Shown in pieces: positions 1 through 5,860 of a DNA stretch of 5,860 nucleotides. Both the position numbers and the translations under genes were made by a program. How positions within the stretch are numbered: position 1 is the stretch's first letter; every line of letters begins with the position of its first letter. The notes beneath the pieces were generated by a model that saw nothing but the letters and a program-made list of their open reading frames with translations, had not been told where the DNA came from and did not search any database. The stretch comes from Spirochaetales bacterium (lineage in GTDB: Bacteria > Spirochaetota > Spirochaetia > SPDA01): assembly GCA_004525155.1 (NCBI GenBank), contig SPDA01000149.1, forward strand, positions 1-5,860, written 5' to 3'.

Positions 1-1
1 C

Positions 2-199
2 CCCGCCGAACTGGTAGCGGATTTCTTTGCCCATGCCGGCACAACCCTCCTGGCCTGTGAAAAACTGGGCCGGCGCTGCGTCACCTTCGATCTGGACCCG
101 CTCTACGCCGAGCTTTCGATCCGCAGGCTGGAACACTTTAGAAATTCAGGCAGAACCGGCTGGCAGTGCGCCAACCCTTTTATCCAAGCCGCTCCTTAA
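2..199 (+). CDS. DNA methyltransferase (N4-cytosine/N6-adenine type), C-terminal part only
   Basis: The reading frame is open from base 2 to a TAA at 197-199 and gives 65 residues; the start lies off the left edge. Residues 5-15 (VADFFAHAGTT) match methyltransferase motif I, the S-adenosylmethionine-binding loop usually written DxFxGxGTT. Then come LLACEKLGRRC, an acidic FDLDP strand end near residue 29, and IRRLEHFR with TGWQ and NPF near the end. This tail is typical of N6_N4 methylases of the COG0863 kind. Motif I this close to the C-terminus indicates the permuted (class beta-like) order. The first Gly of FxGxG is His here (FAHAG), which I recall as usual in one subfamily. The enzyme would methylate DNA at a specific site; its target and any partner nuclease cannot be seen. 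Its last 20 bases overlap the end of the convergent gene. The family call is fairly sure; the modification type is not. Confidence 0.8.
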   Translation, partial: PAELVADFFAHAGTTLLACEKLGRRCVTFDLDPLYAELSIRRLEHFRNSGRTGWQCANPFIQAAP

Positions 200-989
200 G
201 CAGATCCTTCATGTAGCAGTTGACTTCCCACAGATTGACCAGGGGCTGCCTGGTGTAGGGCAAGGTCACCTGGTACCCGGGCGGCCCGAACTCGGGACAG
301 ATGGTCAGAACTTTGCGCCCTTCCTTCTGCTGATGCGCCGCGATCTTCTTCCACCAGCCGATATGGGTCTCGACCTCCTCCCGCCACTCCGGCGCCCGGG
401 GGTCGGTGACCTGCGGCCCTTCCGCATAGCCTACCCGGGCGTGCAGGTGAAAGCTCCTTTTAATCGCCCTCTCGACCGATGCCGCCTGGTCCTTCAAAAG
501 CGATTCGTGCACGCAGCACCAGTGGGAAAAATCAGCGGTCAGTTTAATGTCCGGCATCGCCTCAATCAGGGCCATCGTCGCCATAACGGAGAAAGTCGCC
601 CTGCCCCGGTGGATTTCGTGCATCACCTGAAGGCCGGTTTTCTCTTCAAGTTCCTGAACCTTCCGGAAAACCGTCAGATTCTCCTCCGTGGAATAATAAT
701 CCTTACCAGTGTGGGAATTGATGAAGAGAGGACTACACTCCTCGCCCCTGCGGTACTGTTCTTCAAAACTCCGGGCATGCTCCTCCGGCGAAGCGCCGAT
801 AGTCCATTGCTGAGCGATCAGATCCAGGCTCAATTCATCCAGGAGGGAGCGCAGTTCCCTCCGCTCCGCATTATCAGCAGGCACGCCCATTTCCACTCCG
901 TCGAACCCGCCCTCTTTTATCATCGTAAGATTAGCTTCGAGGGACGGCTGTTCCATTCCCCACATCGCGCGGAAATATTCTATTCTCAT
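180..989 (-). CDS. Xylose-isomerase-like TIM-barrel protein (sugar phosphate isomerase/epimerase family)
   Basis: 269 residues starting MRIEYFRAMWGM, a normal length for the AP-endonuclease-2/xylose-isomerase-like family (PF01261). These cytoplasmic enzymes usually move a hydroxyl or carbonyl on a sugar or polyol using a divalent metal. Candidate metal or catalytic residues are Glu125 (HEIHRGR), Asp153 and His156 (TADFSHW), His181/His183 (HLHARVG) and Glu233 (CPEFGPP); these lie at barrel strand ends, as expected. GGFDGVEMG at 27-35 is the typical early strand. The block RVGYAEGPQV...DPRAPEW (185-202) recalls a recurrent subfamily of unknown substrate. An in-frame ATG 19 codons upstream exists, but the start at 989 has a strong GAGGAGG ribosome site 8 bases upstream, and the extra residues look unlike the family. 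It is transcribed divergently from the isomerase/URO-D operon, so a shared pathway is likely. No signal peptide is seen. The substrate is unknown. Confidence 0.88.
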   Translation of the reverse strand: MRIEYFRAMWGMEQPSLEANLTMIKEGGFDGVEMGVPADNAERRELRSLLDELSLDLIAQQWTIGASPEEHARSFEEQYRRGEECSPLFINSHTGKDYYSTEENLTVFRKVQELEEKTGLQVMHEIHRGRATFSVMATMALIEAMPDIKLTADFSHWCCVHESLLKDQAASVERAIKRSFHLHARVGYAEGPQVTDPRAPEWREEVETHIGWWKKIAAHQQKEGRKVLTICPEFGPPGYQVTLPYTRQPLVNLWEVNCYMKDLLKERLG

Positions 990-997
990 AAACTTCG

Positions 998-1004
998 CCT
1001 CCTC
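998..1004 (-). promoter_or_regulatory. Ribosome binding site deciding the start of the leftward isomerase gene
   Basis: On the minus strand this reads GAGGAGG, 8 bases before the ATG at 987-989. It supports that start over the in-frame ATG at 1044-1046, which would add 19 residues with no resemblance to the family. Confidence 0.75.
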
Positions 1005-1108
1005 TGCATCTTTTCTGCCGGGAAACCCCCTGCAGCATATATGCACACGCTAGAATATATCATTTTACCCGGCCCGGGAGCAGAAAAACTTTGCTAAACC
1101 TTCTGACG

Positions 1109-1118
1109 AATCCGGATT
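1109..1118. promoter_or_regulatory. 10-bp perfect palindrome, candidate operator
   Basis: AATCCGGATT is a perfect 10-base inverted repeat with no spacer. It ends 10 bases before the -35 hexamer of the rightward promoter, inside the divergent control region. A dimeric regulator bound here could control one or both directions. This is only inference: a 10-bp palindrome can occur by chance, and no regulator gene is in the window. Confidence 0.25.
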
Positions 1119-1128
1119 AATTATTAAT

Positions 1129-1158
1129 TTGACAGAATTAAGTCCGCAGGTTTATACT
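1129..1158 (+). promoter_or_regulatory. Sigma-70-type promoter of the isomerase/URO-D operon
   Basis: The -35 hexamer TTGACA (1129-1134) is a perfect match, and the -10 hexamer TATACT (1153-1158) matches TATAAT at five of six positions, with an 18-base spacer. The AT-rich run just upstream (about 1116-1129, ATTAATTATTAATT) resembles an UP element. The start of transcription would be near A1165, leaving a leader of about 39 bases before the ATG at 1204. The leader is too short for a riboswitch and I see no attenuator in it. Confidence 0.72.
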
Positions 1159-1191
1159 TCCTCCAGACAAACGTTTTTCTGGCTATCACGC

Positions 1192-1199
1192 AAGGAGGA
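1192..1199 (+). promoter_or_regulatory. Strong Shine-Dalgarno of the rightward isomerase gene
   Basis: AAGGAGGA lies with its GGAGG core 5 bases before the ATG at 1204. It rules out the upstream in-frame TTG at 1129, which is itself part of the -35 hexamer. Confidence 0.85.
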
Positions 1200-1203
1200 A
1201 ATT

Positions 1204-2187
1204 ATGGAATTCAATGTGGATGCACATTTATGGTGTCTCGGCACCTTCGGCGAACGTTACGTGCCAAACGGATATTTCGATCCCATGCCTCTCGAGGAAC
1301 AGCTTTCCATCATGTCCAAAACACCCGGCTTTGACGGCCTCATGGTGTTTTATCCGCCGACACCGGGACTGCCCGAAGACCCGGAAAAGCTTAAGAAAAA
1401 GCTCGCCGATTACAACCTGAAGCTCTCCAGCGTTGTCGTCGAAAACTGGAGCGACAGGAAGTGGAAGCACGGCGCCTTCTGCACGACCGAAAAAGCGGTC
1501 AGGGAGGAGAATATAGCGCTGTTTAAAAGAGCCATCGATTACTGCAAGGCCTGCGGGGGAGAGAGCGTCCTTTTATGGCCGGCCCATGACGGCTTCGACT
1601 ATCCTTTTCAGGTCAATTATAAGGACGGGTGGAAGCGTCTTGTGGAAAGCATCCGCACCATCGGCGAGTACGATAAATCCGTGAGAATAGCTGTCGAATA
1701 CAAAGCCAAGGACCCCAGGCAGAAACAATACGTCAACACTGTCGGAAAATGCCTTGCGCTGCTGAATGACATAAACCTTCCCAACGTGCTCGGCGTCGTG
1801 GACGTAGGCCATTCCCTCCAGGCCCAGGAGAATGTGGCGGAAGCGATAACTCTCCTGGACAGCCACGGCAAACTCGGACAAATCCACCTGAATGAAAATT
1901 ACAAGGATTCCGATCCGGACATGATTTTCGGCACCATCAATTTTTTCGAACTGCTTGAATTCTTTTATTATCTCAATAAAACCGATTATAAGGGCTGGTG
2001 TTCAATCGACATCATCGCCGGCAGGGATGATCGTAAAAAATCTTTCGAGCTGGCGGTCAAAATGGTCCGGAAATATAAAGCCATGGCCGACAGACTGACG
2101 GAACACAAGGATGAAATCGACAAAAACCTGGCGGGCTACCATTTCGCCGACAATATGAACCTCATCTCCGACCTGATATTTAAATAA
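1204..2187 (+). CDS. L-rhamnose-isomerase-like TIM-barrel sugar isomerase/epimerase
   Basis: 327 residues starting MEFNVDAHLW. It belongs to the xylose-isomerase-like TIM-barrel superfamily. The second half recalls L-rhamnose isomerases of the Pseudomonas stutzeri type: Glu165 in VEYK, Asp200 and His203 in VVDVGHS, His228 in IHLNEN, an acidic run at 235-239 (DSDPD), and Asp269 in CSIDII. In that family the equivalent Glu/Asp/His/Asp set holds the catalytic metal, and the acidic run lies in the substrate pocket. WPAHDG at 125-130 and WGMA-free helices set it apart from true RhaA/RhaI. The likely reaction is a metal-dependent aldose-ketose isomerisation or epimerisation in the cytoplasm; the substrate is unknown. 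The ATG follows a strong ribosome site and a near-consensus promoter. It is the first gene of an operon, with the URO-D-family gene 4 bases downstream. The superfamily is near certain; the L-rhamnose isomerase likeness is from memory of motifs. Confidence 0.87.
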   Translation: MEFNVDAHLWCLGTFGERYVPNGYFDPMPLEEQLSIMSKTPGFDGLMVFYPPTPGLPEDPEKLKKKLADYNLKLSSVVVENWSDRKWKHGAFCTTEKAVREENIALFKRAIDYCKACGGESVLLWPAHDGFDYPFQVNYKDGWKRLVESIRTIGEYDKSVRIAVEYKAKDPRQKQYVNTVGKCLALLNDINLPNVLGVVDVGHSLQAQENVAEAITLLDSHGKLGQIHLNENYKDSDPDMIFGTINFFELLEFFYYLNKTDYKGWCSIDIIAGRDDRKKSFELAVKMVRKYKAMADRLTEHKDEIDKNLAGYHFADNMNLISDLIFK

Positions 2188-2191
2188 CGGG

Positions 2192-3385
2192 ATGAACAGC
2201 AGGGAAAAATTCCTCGCCGCCATGAGGACAAAAGCCGGAGGCACAATGCCCGGCGGCGGCAGGCCCCAGGTACCCAAAGTCGAGTTCGGTTACTGGGCCG
2301 GCACTGTCCGCCGCTGGCTTGGGGAAGGTCTTAAGGAAATATCGCCGATCCCGGAGTCCATCCCGGACGGCGAAGCCGTTATGGCAAACAAAAATATTTT
2401 CGGCCGCATGGAAAAAGCGGGAGACGTAAATGTGCAGCCTGTTTTCGGCCTGGACTGGTACCTGACCAAATTCCCCTGTGATTACAGTCCCCGGTTTAAA
2501 ACTGAAATAATAGAAAAAAACGAAACCCATATCGTATACAGGGATTCCTACGGCGTACTGTGCAAAAATGATGTGAACATGAGGAGCCTGCCGCTGGAAC
2601 TCGATAATCCGGTAAAAGACTGGGCAACCTGGAACGAATACAAGCGCCATTACGGCGAGGAAACCGTCGAAGCCCGTCTTCCCCCGGGATGGAAAAGCCT
2701 TGCAGCTTCCCTTAAAAACAGGGATTTCCCCATACGCCTGGGAGGGACAAACGGCGGGTTCCTCGGTTTTCCCAGGCAGATTATGGGTGTTACCAATTAT
2801 CTCCTGGCCCTGTATGACGAACCGGAGCTGATTCATGACATCTGCGATACATACTTGCTGTTTCTTACTGCCTATTACGGCCGTATTCTTGAAGACATCG
2901 ACGTTGACTGCTTGCTCATCTGGGAGGATATGGCGGGCAAACAGGGGTCGCTCATCTCGCCGGCGCACTTTACCGAGTTCCTCCGTCCCCGGTACAAGGC
3001 CATGGTGAACTTCGCCAAAGCCCGCGGAGTGGACATCATTCTTACGGACAGCGACGGTTTTGTGGAGGAATTAATTCCCCTGATTGCGGAAACAGGCGTC
3101 ACGGGCATGTATCCCATGGAAAGGGCCGCGGGCAACGATTTATTACGCATAAGGGAGGCTTTTCCGGAATTTCAGCTGATCGGAGGGTTCGACAAACGGG
3201 TACTGTTCGGGAATTCGCCACGGGAGGCTATTGACGCGGTACTCGCCATAACCGAGGCAATGCTTGACAAAGGCAGATACATTCCCCATGTCGATCACTT
3301 TGTTACCCCGGACTGCACCTGGGAAAATTTCCAGTATTACAGGCAGCGGCTGAACGGAATTATCGACAGGCACTGCGGCAGTTAA
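2192..3385 (+). CDS. Uroporphyrinogen decarboxylase (URO-D) superfamily protein, non-HemE, possible methyltransferase relative
   Basis: 397 residues. The N-terminus MNSREKFLAAMR is the usual opening of COG0407 URO-D-like proteins. Other family blocks are WEDMAGKQGSLISP (244-257), FLRPRYKAM (263-271), GVDIILTDSDG (279-289), a GVTGMYPME strand (302-310), GGFDKR (331-336) and PHVDHFVTPDCTWEN (365-379). It is not haem-pathway HemE: the N-terminal Arg-Gln-Ala-Gly-Arg-Tyr signature is absent. Some relatives (MtaA, CmuA) move methyl groups between cobamides and thiols or tetrahydrofolate, using a His-x-Cys...Cys zinc site. Here the aligned spot reads Asp286-Ser-Asp288, so that site seems absent. An in-frame stop at 2174-2176 makes the ATG at 2192 the earliest start. 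It has no good ribosome site, so translation is probably coupled to the upstream isomerase gene 4 bases away. A GGAGG before Met19 (ATG at 2246) is a weaker alternative. The reaction is unknown. Confidence 0.87.
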   Translation: MNSREKFLAAMRTKAGGTMPGGGRPQVPKVEFGYWAGTVRRWLGEGLKEISPIPESIPDGEAVMANKNIFGRMEKAGDVNVQPVFGLDWYLTKFPCDYSPRFKTEIIEKNETHIVYRDSYGVLCKNDVNMRSLPLELDNPVKDWATWNEYKRHYGEETVEARLPPGWKSLAASLKNRDFPIRLGGTNGGFLGFPRQIMGVTNYLLALYDEPELIHDICDTYLLFLTAYYGRILEDIDVDCLLIWEDMAGKQGSLISPAHFTEFLRPRYKAMVNFAKARGVDIILTDSDGFVEELIPLIAETGVTGMYPMERAAGNDLLRIREAFPEFQLIGGFDKRVLFGNSPREAIDAVLAITEAMLDKGRYIPHVDHFVTPDCTWENFQYYRQRLNGIIDRHCGS

Positions 3386-4389
3386 CGTCCATGGATGAAT
3401 TCAAAATCCCGCTCGATGAGTCCCTCTATCCGTCCCGCGACCAGCTGGCCTCCGGCATAGTCGTAGTGAATGCCGTCCACGGAGCGTATGACCTGCTGCC
3501 TGCCGTCGATAATCTTCGCGTCCACATATAGCCCGTTTTCATTACCCAGCAGGTCCTTCACCTGCACATAGGTTATCGACGGATAATCAGCGCAGATACG
3601 TTCATAGAGCCCGTTCACCGTCACCATCCTGTCTTTATAACCCTCTTTCCGCATGGGCGGAATGGCTACCCAGTATATCTTCCTGAATTTCGGCGTGATT
3701 ATATCCACGTACCGCCGGACGCGGTTTTCAAACTCTTTATGCCAGGCAGGGGAATCAAAGGGGTACCCTGCACCGTCCATGTAAATTGCCTGAGCGTCGT
3801 TGGCCCCGATAATCATGATCAGGCAGTCATACCTCTTGCCGTCCTTTTCAATTTTTTCATTGTACAGATTGGTTATCCCCGGGTGCCAGTCGAAATAGCT
3901 CGGGTCCGAAAAGTTGCTTGAGATCTTGGAAACCGAGGTTATCCGGACAGCGGGGTTATCCTTGAATTCCTTGATAAGCATGGCTGGAATATGGAGCCAG
4001 GCAAGGGAATCCCCGGCGACGAGTATTTCGAGGGGACGGAGGTCGGAAAAAACGGTTTTCGGTTTGGGAGCATCGCCCCGCAGAATTCGGTAATACCTTT
4101 CCAGAAAGACCGGATACGTCCGGCTGCCTTTCGAAAGCGGTATGGGCGGGGACGGAGGCACGCCTTTTACCCAGGAGCTGAACCTTTCCCGGACAGCCGC
4201 CCAGGGAGCCGTTATCCCGGTTATCTCCCCTATCCGGGTAAAAGGGATCGATGCCGAAACCATCATGCTCCTGAAGGGTTCACGCTTGACCCTGGCAGCC
4301 CAGGTGCCGATTCCCTTTGCGTTTAAGAAAAGGGACAGAAGAAAAGCTATAAAAATGATTCCCGCCAGGTTATAAAAACTTTTTTTCAT
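3382..4389 (-). CDS. Membrane-anchored SGNH hydrolase-fold protein, DUF459 family (probable O-acyltransferase/esterase partner)
   Basis: 335 residues. MKKSFYNLAG followed by a hydrophobic stretch (about 8-23) forms one N-terminal membrane anchor or uncleaved signal, placing the rest outside the cytoplasm. A linker of about 95 residues, with a proline-rich patch at 78-84, leads to the SGNH domain. Visible catalytic blocks are AGDSLAW with Ser128, IGANDAQ with Asn197, and DGIHYDYAGG with Asp305 and His308, the Ser/Asp/His triad of the fold. This pattern fits DUF459 (PF04311). In PatB, AlgJ/AlgX and related systems such proteins take an acyl group from an MBOAT partner, move it to an extracellular polymer or remove it. 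The MBOAT gene lies 12 bases upstream on the same strand, which supports pairing. The ribosome site is weak (ACGG, overlapping the upstream stop region), suggesting translational coupling. The polymer acted on is unknown. Confidence 0.87.
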   Translation of the reverse strand: MKKSFYNLAGIIFIAFLLSLFLNAKGIGTWAARVKREPFRSMMVSASIPFTRIGEITGITAPWAAVRERFSSWVKGVPPSPPIPLSKGSRTYPVFLERYYRILRGDAPKPKTVFSDLRPLEILVAGDSLAWLHIPAMLIKEFKDNPAVRITSVSKISSNFSDPSYFDWHPGITNLYNEKIEKDGKRYDCLIMIIGANDAQAIYMDGAGYPFDSPAWHKEFENRVRRYVDIITPKFRKIYWVAIPPMRKEGYKDRMVTVNGLYERICADYPSITYVQVKDLLGNENGLYVDAKIIDGRQQVIRSVDGIHYDYAGGQLVAGRIEGLIERDFEFIHGR

Positions 4390-4401
4390 TGATGATTACC
4401 G

Positions 4402-5860
4402 TCAGAACTGAAAATAAATAAACGGCGCCGCGCCTTCCGGCGACGTGGCGCTCAAGAAAAAAATAAAGACCACAAGGACCGCGGCCTGTAATACCCAGTG
4501 AAATTTGCCGAAAGACAAACGAATCTTTTCCTCCCAGGCGGCTGGAACAAAATGAATGCCCATACCGACGACAAGAAGCATGATGACAAGGGGGTTTATC
4601 AGGGACAGGGTTCCGATTCCGTTGCCGAAAGTCCTGATAAAATCCCAGGCCATTCTGAAGGAGGAGGAACGGAAAAAAATCCAGCCGAGACAGACAAAAT
4701 TAAAAACAGCAACAATGCGGATAATGCGGAAAATTCCCTTCGCGGGAGGGACGGAGTCTGCCGGACCGGCCCCCGGAAGGCTCAGCTTGCCGTTTTCCCG
4801 GGACCTGTTCCGCCTTTTTACACCTGCCTCCTTGAAACGCCGCTCCACGATGAGCCCGGAGCCGTGCAGCGCGCCCCAGAAAATAAAATTCCAGGCGGCT
4901 CCATGCCACAGACCGCCCAAAATCATGGTCAACCCCAGGGTTCTGTAGGTTTTAAACTTTCCCTTCCTGCTGCCGCCGAGGGAAACATACAAGTAATCCT
5001 TGAGCCAGGTCGATAAGGAGATATGCCAGCGTCTCCAGAAATCCTGGATGCTTCCGGCACTGTAGGGTTTATTGAAATTGGCCGGGAAATGGTATCCCAG
5101 GAGGGCCGCCACGCCTATGGCGATATCGGAATAAGCGCTGAAATCGCAGAAAATCTGAAATGCGTAGCCGTATACTCCAAGGAGGCATTCAAGCCATGAA
5201 TACCGGAGGGGATCGGCGAAAACCGGGTCCACCAGAAGAACAGCGAGGTACTGGGCGATAAATACCTTTTTAATAAGCCCGCCTATGATAAGCACAAGCG
5301 CGCGGCCCGTCTCGATTTTCCGCGGATCAGGCGAACGGTCCAGCTGCGGAAGAAAATCCCCTGCGCGCACAATGGGGCCCGCCACAAGCTGGGGAAAGAA
5401 GGAGATGTAGAGAAGCACATTCAGAAGGGACCTGGAGGCGGGATATCTCCGCCTGTATACATCGATGGTATAGCTCATTCCCTGGAAGGTGAAAAAAGAA
5501 ATACCCACAGGCAGAACAACAGGCAGAATCGGCAGTCTGCCCTGGGCGCCGAAGGCCAGGAGAAGGTTGTTCGCGTTAACGGTGAAAAAAAGGTAATATT
5601 TGAAAAAAACGAGAATGCCGAGATTGTACACCATGGCAAAAATGAACACTGCCATCTCCAGAGTGCTGCGCTTTATTTGGATGGAGCCCGCATCGTCTAT
5701 AAAGCCGGATGCCCGTTTACGCGCTGCCTGCAGAAGCATGGAAAAGACATAATTCCCGAGACAGCAGGCAAAAAGGAGAAAGGTGAAGCGCCAGTTCCAG
5801 TAACCGTAGAAGAAGAAACTCGCGGCTATGAGGAAAAGCCGGTGGGCGATCCGGTTTTTC
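4402..5860 (-). CDS. MBOAT-family membrane O-acyltransferase (AlgI/PatA/DltB-like), N-terminus beyond the window
   Basis: An ATG at 5737-5739 is internal. The frame stays open to the window edge and upstream residues (FFFYGYWNWRFTFLL) are the usual first helices of AlgI-like MBOATs, so only a short N-terminal piece is missing. 485 residues are visible, against about 470-520 usual. Numbered from the edge, blocks include VGISFFTFQGMSY (about 118-130), LVAGPIVR (158-165), QIFCDFSAYSDIA (235-247), DFWRRWHISLSTWLKDYLY (273-291) and GGLWHGAAWNF (315-325). His319 is the catalytic histidine of the family, and the ending PFIYFQF is typical. There are many hydrophobic helices, with a polar Lys/Arg-rich loop at about 341-375 (KEAGVKRRNRSRENG and on) that is probably cytoplasmic. 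The protein would carry an activated acyl group across or within the membrane and hand it to the SGNH protein encoded 12 bases downstream. Its promoter lies outside the window. Confidence 0.92.
   Translation of the reverse strand, partial: KNRIAHRLFLIAASFFFYGYWNWRFTFLLFACCLGNYVFSMLLQAARKRASGFIDDAGSIQIKRSTLEMAVFIFAMVYNLGILVFFKYYLFFTVNANNLLLAFGAQGRLPILPVVLPVGISFFTFQGMSYTIDVYRRRYPASRSLLNVLLYISFFPQLVAGPIVRAGDFLPQLDRSPDPRKIETGRALVLIIGGLIKKVFIAQYLAVLLVDPVFADPLRYSWLECLLGVYGYAFQIFCDFSAYSDIAIGVAALLGYHFPANFNKPYSAGSIQDFWRRWHISLSTWLKDYLYVSLGGSRKGKFKTYRTLGLTMILGGLWHGAAWNFIFWGALHGSGLIVERRFKEAGVKRRNRSRENGKLSLPGAGPADSVPPAKGIFRIIRIVAVFNFVCLGWIFFRSSSFRMAWDFIRTFGNGIGTLSLINPLVIMLLVVGMGIHFVPAAWEEKIRLSFGKFHWVLQAAVLVVFIFFLSATSPEGAAPFIYFQF

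Noticed and set aside
239..253. Inverted repeat CCAGG-5-CCTGG near the methyltransferase end as a terminator
   Set aside because: The stem is only 5 bp, no T-run follows, and it lies inside the coding sequence of the opposite gene.
1050..1075. Leftward sigma-70 promoter for the minus-strand isomerase (TAAAAT or TATATT as -10)
   Set aside because: The possible -10 hexamers are acceptable, but no -35 resembling TTGACA lies 16-19 bases upstream. A promoter is likely somewhere in the gap, but I cannot place it.
27..1097. 356-codon open frame on the plus strand opposite the leftward isomerase gene
   Set aside because: Its product has no family motifs and is rich in Pro, Arg and Leu, as expected of a shadow frame. 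The minus-strand frame has a good ribosome site and clear TIM-barrel motifs.
1129..1203. N-terminal extension of the rightward isomerase from the TTG at 1129
   Set aside because: That TTG is part of the -35 hexamer TTGACA, while a strong ribosome site precedes the ATG at 1204.
2180..2968. 262-codon open frame on the minus strand inside the URO-D gene
   Set aside because: Antisense shadow of a well-supported gene; no ribosome site and no recognisable domain.
2192..3385. HemE (true uroporphyrinogen decarboxylase)
   Set aside because: The N-terminal Arg-rich substrate signature of HemE is missing, the protein is longer than the usual 340-360 aa, and the neighbours are not haem genes.
4498..5016. 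172-codon plus-strand frame opposite the MBOAT gene
   Set aside because: Polar, low-complexity product with no motif, opposite a gene whose conserved blocks run through the whole region.

Overview
The window looks like a chromosomal segment from an anaerobic, moderately GC-rich bacterium (roughly 50-55 % GC by eye). The gene mix is a URO-D-superfamily protein beside xylose-isomerase-like TIM barrels, and a DUF459/MBOAT acylation pair. This recalls spirochaetes (Treponema-like), Clostridia or related anaerobes. That taxonomic guess is weak: there is no rRNA or housekeeping marker here. I see no insertion sequence, CRISPR array, tRNA or phage gene, and no gene-free stretch longer than 300 bases. 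The longest is the 214-bp divergent gap at 990-1203.

Layout. (1) 1-199, plus: the last 65 codons of a class-beta-like DNA methyltransferase whose 5' part lies outside the window. (2) 180-989, minus: a 269-aa sugar isomerase/epimerase-like TIM barrel, whose stop end overlaps the methyltransferase end. (3) 990-1203: a divergent control region with a near-consensus sigma-70 promoter (TTGACA, 18-bp spacer, TATACT) reading rightward, an AT-rich upstream stretch and a 10-bp palindrome. (4) 1204-2187 and 2192-3385, plus: a two-gene operon of a 327-aa TIM-barrel isomerase resembling L-rhamnose isomerase and a 397-aa URO-D-superfamily protein, 4 bp apart. (5) 3382-5860, minus: a second two-gene operon of a partial MBOAT O-acyltransferase followed after 12 bp by a membrane-anchored SGNH/DUF459 protein. 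It converges on the first operon and shares a TTAA double stop with it.

How the genes may work together. The divergent isomerase and the isomerase/URO-D operon look like one cytoplasmic module handling an unusual sugar or polyol. No transporter, kinase or regulator falls within the window to name the substrate. The MBOAT/DUF459 pair matches the two-part logic of PatA/PatB, AlgI/AlgJ-X and DltB/DltD: a membrane acyltransferase passes an acyl group to an extracytoplasmic SGNH protein, which modifies an envelope polymer or glycan. The best candidate for something undescribed is the isomerase/URO-D module. Its URO-D member lacks both the HemE N-terminal signature and, by my reading, the His-x-Cys zinc motif of MtaA/CmuA methyltransferases.
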